NCBI GenBank assembly: GCA_018821745.1
Contig: JAHJLU010000470.1
Coordinates: 1 to 17,105, forward strand
Origin: Myxococcota bacterium
GTDB lineage: Bacteria; Myxococcota_A; Polyangia; HGW-17
DNA: 17,105 nt
Reading direction: 5' to 3'
Below, one piece after another: positions 1-5,585 of this stretch (positions are counted from its first letter, which is position 1; each line of letters opens with the position of its first letter). The translations under genes and the position numbers were made by a program. A model generated the notes under the pieces. The model ran no database searches. It saw only the letters and a list, made by a program, of their open reading frames with translations, and was not told the origin of the DNA.

Positions 1-515
1 AAAGAACACTACATTAACTTCAGAAATTACATGAAAAACGGTGGGCTGTGCACGCTTCTTCCCACGAAGATGTGGCGCTTCACCCATGAGCAGCGCCGAC
101 TCCTGGGGACCGTTACCGTAGCCCAATACAACAAAGTCTGAAGCCCAAAAGGCCGCAGCTCCCACCGATTTTGCCCGCCGGATCCGGCACCTCTAAAAAC
201 CACCCCCCAACGGTTGATTATATTCATGGGTCGAAAACGGACAGAACCGTTTTTTGGGGTTTTGGGGATTGACAAGAGGACCTTGGCCGATCTTTTCTGC
301 AGGGAATTACACAATAATAACAAGTGTTAGGGTTTTGGGAAATTCCGGGACTTGTTCAAGAGGTTGTCTGGGGCTAGGAAATAGGTGCATGGAACCACAA
401 CACATTTTCTCCCTGAATTCGAAATCCAACCTGGCGCGGTATTTAACCACCATCAAGAGCTGTTTTTCCTAAAGTCCTGGCCCACCAAACCCCCCTGGTA
501 GTAATCGAAAAACCC
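1..515. other. Gene-poor stretch before the MATE gene
   Basis: No convincing complete gene is visible here. One plus-strand frame is open from the window edge to a TGA at 139-141 (46 codons), so it could be the 3' end of a gene cut by the window. That length is not improbable by chance and the peptide is not recognisable. Longer open frames on either strand lack a plausible Shine-Dalgarno and resemble no family. The stretch contains one terminator-like hairpin (234-255). A perfect TTGACA lies at 269-274 but has no good -10 partner. Confidence 0.5.
234..255 (+). terminator. Candidate hairpin terminator
   Basis: AAAACGG (234-240) and CCGTTTT (247-253) form a perfect 7-bp stem around a 6-base loop, and the T run continues to 255. 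The stem is AT-rich, so it would be weak. It could end a transcript coming from left of the window. Confidence 0.35.
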
Positions 516-521
516 GATAAT
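516..521 (+). promoter_or_regulatory. Possible -10 element for the MATE gene
   Basis: GATAAT at 516-521 matches the sigma-70 -10 consensus at five of six positions. No good -35 is seen 16-18 bases upstream. If used, transcription would begin near 528, a few bases before the hairpin at 533-555. Confidence 0.22.
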
Positions 522-532
522 CAAGCATTGGA

Positions 533-559
533 GTGCCCCTCCTCAGCGAGGGCACAGGA
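533..559 (+). promoter_or_regulatory. Leader hairpin abutting the MATE ribosome binding site
   Basis: The arms at 533-541 and 548-555 pair over 8 bp (GTGCCC, bulged C539, TC against GAGGGCAC) with a 6-base loop. The right arm runs straight into AGGA (556-559), the only Shine-Dalgarno-like sequence before the ATG at 565. The structure could expose or mask the start region. Confidence 0.45.
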
Positions 560-564
560 CAGTT

Positions 565-1923
565 ATGGAAAAGTCTCAATTTAGTATCGTGAAAGGAAAG
601 CCTGTCTTTGTTTTCTTTTATTTCTCCCTCCCGTGGGTGCTGGGAATGCTCTCCATCTCCATGGCCGCCATCGTAGACGGATATTTCCTGGGAAATTACG
701 TGGGGCCCACGGCGCTGGCGGCGGTGAATATTGTGATGCCCGTGCATGCGCTGTTTTTTGGAGTCGGGCTCATGTTTATCGTGGGTGGAACCGTGCACGC
801 CGGGAACTATCTGGGGCAGGGAAATCATGGGGCGGCACGGGCGATCTTCACTAAAACCATGGTGGCCCTTGTTGTTGTCACCCTGTTGATCAGCGGAATT
901 ATTTTCCTCTTCAGTGACACGCTGCTCCATGCTCTGGGCGGGCGGGGAAAACTCTATGCCCCCGCCCGGCAGTACCTCTTGAGTACGACCCCATTCTTTG
1001 TTTTTTATCTCACTGCCACAGGGTTTGCATACTTTGCCCGTGTGGGAGAAAACGCCCTGCTGGCCGCCTTGACCCTGGTGCTGGTTGGTGTGGTCAATGT
1101 CCTCCTGGATTACCTCCTGGTAGTGCGGTTTCCTCTTGGGGTGACCGGCGCGGGGATCGCCTCGGGGCTCAGTTATGTTGTAGGATTTTCCCTGCTCCTG
1201 GGCGTATTTGTGGGGAGAAGCAGCGGGATCCGGTTTACCCGGCGCATGGGATCCTTTCAGGAACTGAGAGTCACGGCGCTGATCGGGTTTGGTGAGTTTC
1301 TCGGCGAGTCCTCTGTGGGGCTGAGCATGTTACTGTTCAACTGGCTCATCCTTCGCTACCAGGGGGTTGCAGGTGTGGCGGCCTTTACACTCATCAACTA
1401 CCTGTTCTGGTTCGCGCTCATGGCATGCTACGCCTTCTCCGATACCCTCCAGCCTTTAATCAGCACAAATCGTGGCGCCGGGAAGGTTCGGCGTGTCAAT
1501 GACTTCCTCCACCTGGGACTTCTGGTAACGGGAGCGCTGGGGATCGTCTTTGCCCTGATGCTGCTGGTATTCCCCCGGGAGCTGCTCACGCTGTTCATCG
1601 CAGGCAACGGGCCCGAGATTGAGCACGCGCTCCGTTTTGTCTCCTATATCTGGCCCGCATTTCTGCTCAGCGGGCTGAATATTATCTTCTCCTCCTACTT
1701 CACCTCCATGGAGCTGCCCTTGCACAGTATGGTGGTCTCCCTCGCGAGGAGCATTGTCTTTCCCGGGGCCTTCGCACTGATTCTCCCCCTGTTCATCGGG
1801 GAGCGCGGCATTTTCCTTGCCATTCCCCTGGGAGAGGCGGTGGCATTCGCCGTCACCCTTACCCTCTTTTTGCGGCATCGCCCCAATTACCAGCCGGCAT
1901 TGCCGGTTCCCGGGGAAATGTAA
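565..1923 (+). CDS. MATE family efflux transporter
   Basis: This is a 452-residue polytopic inner-membrane protein of the multidrug and toxic compound extrusion family, which exports drugs or metabolites in exchange for H+ or Na+. It has the family length and about 12 hydrophobic segments in two related halves. The first half carries the VDGYFLGNYVG motif (residues 37-47), followed by ALAAVNIVMP (50-59). NVLLDYLLV (178-186) and GVTGAGIAS (192-200) are typical of the end of the first half. The second half has QPLIS-N-GAG (296-306), as in MepA/DinF-type members. ATG 565 is chosen because the family N-terminus starts here and AGGA precedes it. Substrate and coupling ion cannot be read from sequence. 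The gene appears monocistronic, since a separate promoter candidate precedes the next gene. Confidence 0.93.
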   Translation: MEKSQFSIVKGKPVFVFFYFSLPWVLGMLSISMAAIVDGYFLGNYVGPTALAAVNIVMPVHALFFGVGLMFIVGGTVHAGNYLGQGNHGAARAIFTKTMVALVVVTLLISGIIFLFSDTLLHALGGRGKLYAPARQYLLSTTPFFVFYLTATGFAYFARVGENALLAALTLVLVGVVNVLLDYLLVVRFPLGVTGAGIASGLSYVVGFSLLLGVFVGRSSGIRFTRRMGSFQELRVTALIGFGEFLGESSVGLSMLLFNWLILRYQGVAGVAAFTLINYLFWFALMACYAFSDTLQPLISTNRGAGKVRRVNDFLHLGLLVTGALGIVFALMLLVFPRELLTLFIAGNGPEIEHALRFVSYIWPAFLLSGLNIIFSSYFTSMELPLHSMVVSLARSIVFPGAFALILPLFIGERGIFLAIPLGEAVAFAVTLTLFLRHRPNYQPALPVPGEM

Positions 1924-1977
1924 CGGACGGTTTGCACAACTGCCTGCACAATGACACTGCCGGGGGAACAAAGCAGT

Positions 1978-2006
1978 TGAATGGCAGGTGCCTTTGGCAT
2001 TATAGT
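1978..2006 (+). promoter_or_regulatory. Sigma-70-like promoter for the zinc-ribbon gene
   Basis: TTGAAT (1978-1983) and TATAGT (2001-2006) are separated by 17 bp. Transcription would start near 2013, giving a leader of about 20 bases with GGAG at 2022-2025. The predicted start site also argues against translation from the in-frame ATG at 1981. Confidence 0.4.
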
Positions 2007-2031
2007 GGCGCTTACTCAACTGGAGACAGCC

Positions 2032-3084
2032 ATGCAAATCATCAATCAATGCCCCAACTGCGCCGGTTCCCTCGAAGTGAAGAGCGGCCAGGAGATAGTA
2101 AAGTGCCAGTACTGTGGCACCTCCGTTACTCTCGATAATCCGGCGCCAGCCGAAGTCCCGGCGGCTCCCGCGACCAGGGCTCCGGCCCCCCCCGCGTCGG
2201 GTCGTTCGCCGATAATGAAGATCCTGATCCCCTTCTTTATTTTAGACTTTTTGGCGGTGCTCATTATTGTGCCCGTGGTGATCTTCATGTCGGCCCAGAA
2301 GAAAAAAGAGAACAAGGTCAAGCAGGACATCGAGGAGAATATCCAGCAGACAATAAAGACCGCTCAGCAGCAGTTCAAGATCAACGGCCAGACCGTGAAA
2401 ATTGTCCAGGGCATGGGGGTTCCCCTGAGTGTCACCTTCAACGGGCAGAATATTCAGCAGTTTGCCAAAAATCCCCTGTGGGAGACCTACAAAAAAGACC
2501 ACTCTGAGAAGCTCACCCCCAAGGCTGCCTCACAGCTGGCTGCTTTCCTGAAGCAGTATCCCATGCCCGCACAGGGACCCGCGACGGCACCCCATGATGT
2601 GGTGCAGATAGTTGTCTATAAGCACTTGTTCCTTGGGGATTTGGAGAAAAAGCGGCGCCTGATCATGCGAAGACACCGGGGGAAAATTCGCTGGACACTG
2701 ATCCCCAGACCCGTGGTCTCCGTCTCCAAAGATATGGTCGCCCGGGGTCTTCTGGAGGTCCTGCTCAGGGAGCCAAAACGGGTCTTCCCCCTCCACAAGC
2801 GGCTGGTTCGCGAGTGGTCCATGGTCGAGCAGCTCAACCGGCCGGGCAAGATGCTCTCCCTTATGGCCGACGCCCGTCTCAAGGACAAGGGGTACGCAAA
2901 ATATCTGAAGTCCAAGCCCCACGGGAAAACCCTCGACGCGATTGAGGCGCTCTGCGAGGCTCTGGACCTGAGTGAGGGGGAGGGGGCGTTAATTATCAAG
3001 GGTGTGCTCTATCGGCTCGACAAGTCCATCAGCGGGCATTCACTCTCCATGGCACTTGAGGATCTGGTCACCGGGAAACTCTGA
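2032..3084 (+). CDS. Membrane-anchored zinc-ribbon protein, function unknown
   Basis: This 350-residue protein belongs to no family I recognise. Residues 7-28 form a zinc ribbon (C7-P-N-C10 and C25-Q-Y-C28). A Pro/Ala-rich linker follows (37-58), then one membrane segment (about 63-87), then a charged, Gln-rich probable coiled coil (90-116). Two further soluble parts follow: about 118-180 (Gln/Lys-rich, possibly beta-containing) and a basic, Leu-rich, probably helical C-terminus (190-350). The N-terminal ribbon is probably cytoplasmic, because no signal peptide precedes it; the C-terminal part would then be periplasmic. ATG 2032 is preferred over the in-frame ATG 1981: GGAG lies 6 bases upstream, the ribbon begins at once, and a promoter-like sequence overlaps the longer version. 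No partner gene is adjacent. Confidence 0.8.
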   Translation: MQIINQCPNCAGSLEVKSGQEIVKCQYCGTSVTLDNPAPAEVPAAPATRAPAPPASGRSPIMKILIPFFILDFLAVLIIVPVVIFMSAQKKKENKVKQDIEENIQQTIKTAQQQFKINGQTVKIVQGMGVPLSVTFNGQNIQQFAKNPLWETYKKDHSEKLTPKAASQLAAFLKQYPMPAQGPATAPHDVVQIVVYKHLFLGDLEKKRRLIMRRHRGKIRWTLIPRPVVSVSKDMVARGLLEVLLREPKRVFPLHKRLVREWSMVEQLNRPGKMLSLMADARLKDKGYAKYLKSKPHGKTLDAIEALCEALDLSEGEGALIIKGVLYRLDKSISGHSLSMALEDLVTGKL

Positions 3085-3093
3085 TCCCCCAAC

Positions 3094-3121
3094 ATTCCCA
3101 AAGGGGAATTGTGCTCTTTTT
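3094..3121 (+). terminator. Candidate terminator after the zinc-ribbon gene
   Basis: ATTCCC (3094-3099) and GGGAAT (3104-3109) pair over a 4-base loop, starting 9 bases after the stop codon. A T5 run (3117-3121) follows only after a 7-base gap, so the terminator would be imperfect. Confidence 0.3.
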
Positions 3122-3229
3122 GATTGTCCTGCGCTGTGTCCCGCACCCCTTGGGCCAGGAATCTCTTGCCCATGTCCAAATAAGGGGAGCTTTCGACTGT
3201 GAATCCCACCACCGGGTAGCAACTGACAC

Positions 3230-3258
3230 TTGACAAAATGCCTAAAATGTACTTTACA
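3230..3258 (+). promoter_or_regulatory. Promoter of the CX3C lipoprotein gene
   Basis: A perfect TTGACA -35 lies at 3230-3235. With a 17-bp spacer the -10 would be TTTACA (3253-3258), a moderate match. The leader would be about 60 bases. Confidence 0.4.
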
Positions 3259-3261
3259 TTT
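3245..3261. promoter_or_regulatory. Operator-like inverted repeat over the -10 region
   Basis: AAATGTA (3245-3251) and TACATTT (3255-3261) are perfect inverted 7-mers with a 3-base centre. They overlap the presumed -10 of the lipoprotein promoter, which is the usual position for a repressor site. No cognate regulator is encoded in the window. Confidence 0.4.
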
Positions 3262-3288
3262 CACATCCCTCTCAATTCATTTTTTCCT

Positions 3289-3315
3289 CTGCCGGGTTTC
3301 CGCGCAGAAAAGGAG
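3289..3315 (+). promoter_or_regulatory. Hairpin directly upstream of the lipoprotein ribosome binding site
   Basis: CTGCCGG (3289-3295) pairs with CCG plus GCAG (3300-3302 and 3304-3307). This gives 7 bp with one bulged C (3303) and a GTTT loop. The stem ends 2 bases before AAGGAG (3310-3315), which lies 7 bases from ATG 3323. Confidence 0.4.
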
Positions 3316-3322
3316 TATTGTC

Positions 3323-3661
3323 ATGAAAGCATTTGGAACTATCATTATTGCGTGTGTTTTGGGTTTTGCGTTAATGGCCTCGGGCTGTGGCAAAAAGAAA
3401 GAATCAGAATCCGAAGGTAAAAAAGGTCCCGCAGCGGCAAAAAGTTCTGGCATTACAAAGGAAGACATTGCCAAGTGGGACTGCAGTAAAGCATGCGACA
3501 CGCAGCTTGAGTGTTACAAAAAGGGCGGGATGGTAAAGATTCAGCCTGATTTCAAGAAAAACTGCATGATGGGCTGCAAGGCCATGAAGTCTAACTTCAA
3601 CCCCAAGCTGGCTAAAAGTTACGAAGCCTTCAGTACTTACGCCCACGGGAAGTGCAAATAA
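3323..3661 (+). CDS. Small Cys-rich lipoprotein with paired CX3C motifs
   Basis: This is a 112-residue exported protein. Residues 1-21 are a lipoprotein signal peptide ending in A-S-G before C22, the lipidation site. A Lys/Glu-rich tether follows (23-46). The folded part (47-112) has six cysteines: C54, C58, C64, C81, C85 and C111. C54-X3-C58 and C81-X3-C85 make a twin CX3C arrangement, typical of two helices held by disulfides; that fold is inferred here, not shown. The even cysteine number fits a disulfide-bonded periplasmic domain. ATG 3323 is supported by AAGGAG 7 bases upstream and by the signal peptide starting immediately. The gene stands alone, with its own promoter and a possible operator. 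Its function is unknown. Confidence 0.8.
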   Translation: MKAFGTIIIACVLGFALMASGCGKKKESESEGKKGPAAAKSSGITKEDIAKWDCSKACDTQLECYKKGGMVKIQPDFKKNCMMGCKAMKSNFNPKLAKSYEAFSTYAHGKCK

Positions 3662-3797
3662 GAAACTGCCTCTTCGGCTTTGAAATAACCAGCAAATATT
3701 CAGTAACGGGGGGGTGTGCAACTGAGCGCGTTGGCGTTCATTCATGTATATCTAGGTCTGTGAGATCTGGTATTGGGAGTGGGAGGTGGTGGCTGCT

Positions 3798-3832
3798 ATT
3801 GCTGTTGTATTAGCAATTTCCCGACGTGTAAT
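3798..3832 (+). promoter_or_regulatory. Candidate promoter with overlapping inverted repeat, upstream of murA
   Basis: TTGTAT (3805-3810) and TGTAAT (3827-3832; five of six matches) are 16 bp apart. ATTGCT (3798-3803) and AGCAAT (3812-3817) form an inverted repeat centred on the -35 element. The leader to murA would be about 165 bases. Confidence 0.28.
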
Positions 3833-3863
3833 GGTTTTTTATGATCACTTTGGGGCTGTGCAG

Positions 3864-3893
3864 TTGACCATCTTTCAACATACCGGGGATAAA
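3864..3893 (+). promoter_or_regulatory. Second candidate murA promoter
   Basis: TTGACC (3864-3869) and GATAAA (3888-3893) are separated by 18 bp. Transcription would begin near 3900, about 100 bases before the start codon. It is an alternative or addition to the candidate at 3805-3832. Confidence 0.3.
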
Positions 3894-3960
3894 AGTGCTG
3901 CCTCCCGGGCCCGCTTTCATTCAGCTTGAATCAACTCCCAAAGGGCGGTAAGGGGAGAGG

Positions 3961-3987
3961 ACCCCCCCCGCGGGGTGAGTATTTTTT
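3961..3987 (+). promoter_or_regulatory. GC hairpin followed by T run in the murA leader
   Basis: ACCCC (3961-3965) and GGGGT (3972-3976) enclose a CCCCGC loop. After 5 bases comes T6 (3982-3987), then the Shine-Dalgarno. The layout resembles a weak attenuator, but the stem is only 5 bp and the spacing is loose. Confidence 0.28.
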
Positions 3988-4003
3988 GCCAAGGAGAATT
4001 GAT

Positions 4004-5290
4004 ATGCCCTCCCTCGTCATTGAAGGCCGCGCCCCTCTCAGCGGAGAGATTCACATCAGCGGCAATAAGAACGCGGCGCTCCCCATGATCGCCGCCGCCA
4101 TGCTCACCAGTGAGCCCGTAGTCCTTCACAACGTCCCCAACATCATCGATGTGCGGGTCATGCTGGAGGTTGCTCAGGCCCTGGGCGCCGATGTCTCCTT
4201 TGAAGACGGGCGGCTGGAGATCCGCGCTGCCACCATCAGGAGCACGGACATCTCCCGGGAGCTGGCCTCCAAAATCCGCACATCCATGCTCTTCTGCGGT
4301 CCCATGCTCGCCCGTGAGCCCATGACGGTCTCTTTGTGGCCTCCCGGTGGCGATGTCATAGGCCGCAGGCGGCTCGACGCCCACTTCTACGGGCTCGGCG
4401 GTCTGGGAGTAAAAATTGAGGCCGACACGCTGCCTTTTACGTTTACCTCCACGGGTCCCCTCACGGCCAAGGAGCTTTTTCTGGACGAGGCCAGCGTGAC
4501 CGCCACGGAGCACATCCTCATGGCCGCCGTGCTCGCCCGGGGGACCACCTACATCCGTAACGCCGCCTGTGAACCACACGTGACGGATCTGGCACGGCTC
4601 CTCAATAAAATGGGGGCCAACGTGACTGGTCTTGATACCAACACCTTGCGCATCGAAGGCGTGGAGCGGCTACACGGGGCCGAGCACACGGTGGTTGAGG
4701 ACCACGTGGAGGCCGCCAGTTTCCTTGCTTTGGCCGCGGCCACGGGGGGCGAGATGACCCTTACGGGCGTGCGCCGTCGCCACTACTGGATGACCCACCG
4801 CATCTTCGAGCGGTTCGGTGTCAATTTTGAGATGCTGCCGGGGCAGATTCACCTGGCCGGCGGGCAGGAGCTCTCCATCAGGCCCGACTTCGGCAACTCG
4901 ATCCCCGTTGTCTCCGATGGTCCCTGGCCCCAGTTCCCCTCGGATATGATGTCCTGCACCATTGTTATGGCCACCCAGGCACGGGGGACGGTGCTCTTCT
5001 TCGAGAAGATGTTTGAGAGCCGCATCTACTTTGTGGATAGGCTCATCGCCATGGGGGCCAACGCTGTGGTGTGCGATCCCCACCGTGTGGTTATCAGCGG
5101 ACCGGCGAATCTGAGGGGAATCACCATGGCGAGCCCCGATATTCGTGCGGGGATGGCCATGGTCATCGCTGCCCTGTGCGCAGAAGGCACCTCCACCATT
5201 AAAAACGCCGAGGTGATTGAGCGTGGCTACAGCAATCTCCATGAGAAGCTCCTCAGACTCGGCGCCAGGGTCAGGGAGATTCCCTCCTGA
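4004..5290 (+). CDS. murA: UDP-N-acetylglucosamine 1-carboxyvinyltransferase (MurA), Cys-to-Asp type
   Basis: MurA transfers enolpyruvate from PEP to UDP-GlcNAc, the first committed step of peptidoglycan synthesis, in the cytoplasm. The 428 residues match the family (E. coli 419) and colinear motifs are present. These are SGNKNAALP with K22/N23, R92 (E. coli R91), the active-site loop PPGGDVIG (113-120), R122 (E. coli R120), FPSD with D314 (E. coli D305) and IERGY with R407 (E. coli R397). The loop residue that is Cys115 in E. coli is Asp117 here. That exchange occurs in Mycobacterium tuberculosis MurA and gives natural fosfomycin insensitivity. The usual D-R-I-E motif is D-H-V-E (233-236). 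All other key residues are kept, so an active enzyme is likely; a paralogue role cannot be excluded. ATG 4004 follows AAGGAG with 7-base spacing. Confidence 0.95.
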   Translation: MPSLVIEGRAPLSGEIHISGNKNAALPMIAAAMLTSEPVVLHNVPNIIDVRVMLEVAQALGADVSFEDGRLEIRAATIRSTDISRELASKIRTSMLFCGPMLAREPMTVSLWPPGGDVIGRRRLDAHFYGLGGLGVKIEADTLPFTFTSTGPLTAKELFLDEASVTATEHILMAAVLARGTTYIRNAACEPHVTDLARLLNKMGANVTGLDTNTLRIEGVERLHGAEHTVVEDHVEAASFLALAAATGGEMTLTGVRRRHYWMTHRIFERFGVNFEMLPGQIHLAGGQELSIRPDFGNSIPVVSDGPWPQFPSDMMSCTIVMATQARGTVLFFEKMFESRIYFVDRLIAMGANAVVCDPHRVVISGPANLRGITMASPDIRAGMAMVIAALCAEGTSTIKNAEVIERGYSNLHEKLLRLGARVREIPS

Positions 5291-5313
5291 CGCCTGCTCC
5301 CAGCGTAATTTTT
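5266..5313 (+). terminator. Probable murA terminator overlapping the stop codon
   Basis: CAGG-GTCAGG (5266-5275) pairs with CCTGAC (5286-5291) and, after a bulged G5292, CCTG (5293-5296). This forms a strong 10-bp stem that includes the TGA stop. An alternative inner stem is AGGGA/TCCCT. A T-rich stretch begins at 5309, about 12 bases later, so the layout is not a classical intrinsic terminator. Confidence 0.4.
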
Positions 5314-5364
5314 CTTTTCCTTATCTTGCTTTCTCACGCACAATCCGCTAAAAACCGTCGGTTG

Positions 5365-5392
5365 TTTAGAAATTTCTGGTTCGCAGTATGAT
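5365..5392 (+). promoter_or_regulatory. Promoter of the Arg-rich protein gene
   Basis: TTTAGA (5365-5370) and TATGAT (5387-5392; five of six matches) are 16 bp apart. A GAAATTTC palindrome (5369-5376) overlaps the -35 end. The resulting leader would be long, about 185 bases. Confidence 0.35.
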
Positions 5393-5475
5393 GTTTCTCC
5401 TTTTTTTGAAACGAGGGAGAATATCCTGCGGTTGCTGCCGTCAAGCACCATGCCGGATCCACATAATCCAGGTGC
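5393..5475 (+). promoter_or_regulatory. Structured leader with alternative stems
   Basis: GTTTC (5393-5397) can pair with GAAAC (5408-5412), or TTCTCC (5395-5400) with GGAGAA (5416-5421). These two pairings exclude each other. A composite hairpin follows: GCACC/GGTGC (5445-5449 and 5471-5475) enclosing GGAT/ATCC (5455-5458 and 5466-5469). It matches no riboswitch class I recognise. Confidence 0.25.
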
Positions 5476-5552
5476 CATCCTGTAAAGTGGAGTGTTCTTT
5501 CACAATGAAATTAAAAAAGTTACGAATTTTCCGCTTTTTTACTCAGTAACTG

Positions 5553-5579
5553 GTGTCGCCTGACAGGCGCACAAGGAGG
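5553..5579 (+). promoter_or_regulatory. Hairpin abutting the Shine-Dalgarno of the Arg-rich protein gene
   Basis: GTG (5553-5555) and CGCCT (5557-5561) pair with AGGCG (5565-5569) and CAC (5570-5572). This gives 8 bp with one bulged T and a 3-base loop. AAGGAGG (5573-5579) begins at the very next base. The ATG (5586) is 6 bases further. Confidence 0.45.
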
Positions 5580-5585
5580 ATTGAA

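Larger units (their letters stand above)
3662..4003 (+). other. Intergenic region carrying the murA leader
   Basis: This 342-base gap has no credible gene. It holds two candidate promoters (3805-3832 and 3864-3893), a small inverted repeat over the first, a C-rich hairpin (3961-3976), a T6 run (3982-3987) and the murA Shine-Dalgarno AAGGAG (3991-3996). No clear terminator for the preceding lipoprotein gene is visible. Confidence 0.5.

Noticed and set aside
1..141. Partial gene entering from the left edge
   Set aside because: The frame is open for 46 codons, which chance allows, and the peptide shows no recognisable motif. It was kept only as a remark in the gap entry.
60..200. Possible tRNA or tRNA remnant near the left edge
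   Set aside because: No T-arm sequence of the GGTTCGA type and no set of cloverleaf stems could be drawn on either strand.
269..297. Promoter with perfect TTGACA at 269-274
   Set aside because: No acceptable -10 sits 16-18 bases downstream; the best match is three of six, and no gene follows within a reasonable distance.
1981..2031. Longer start for the zinc-ribbon protein at ATG 1981
   Set aside because: No Shine-Dalgarno precedes it, and a promoter-like sequence overlaps it. ATG 2032 has GGAG at good spacing and opens directly into the zinc ribbon.
3671..3687. Terminator after the CX3C lipoprotein gene
   Set aside because: Only a 3-bp GCC/GGC stem with a short T stretch is present, too weak to call.
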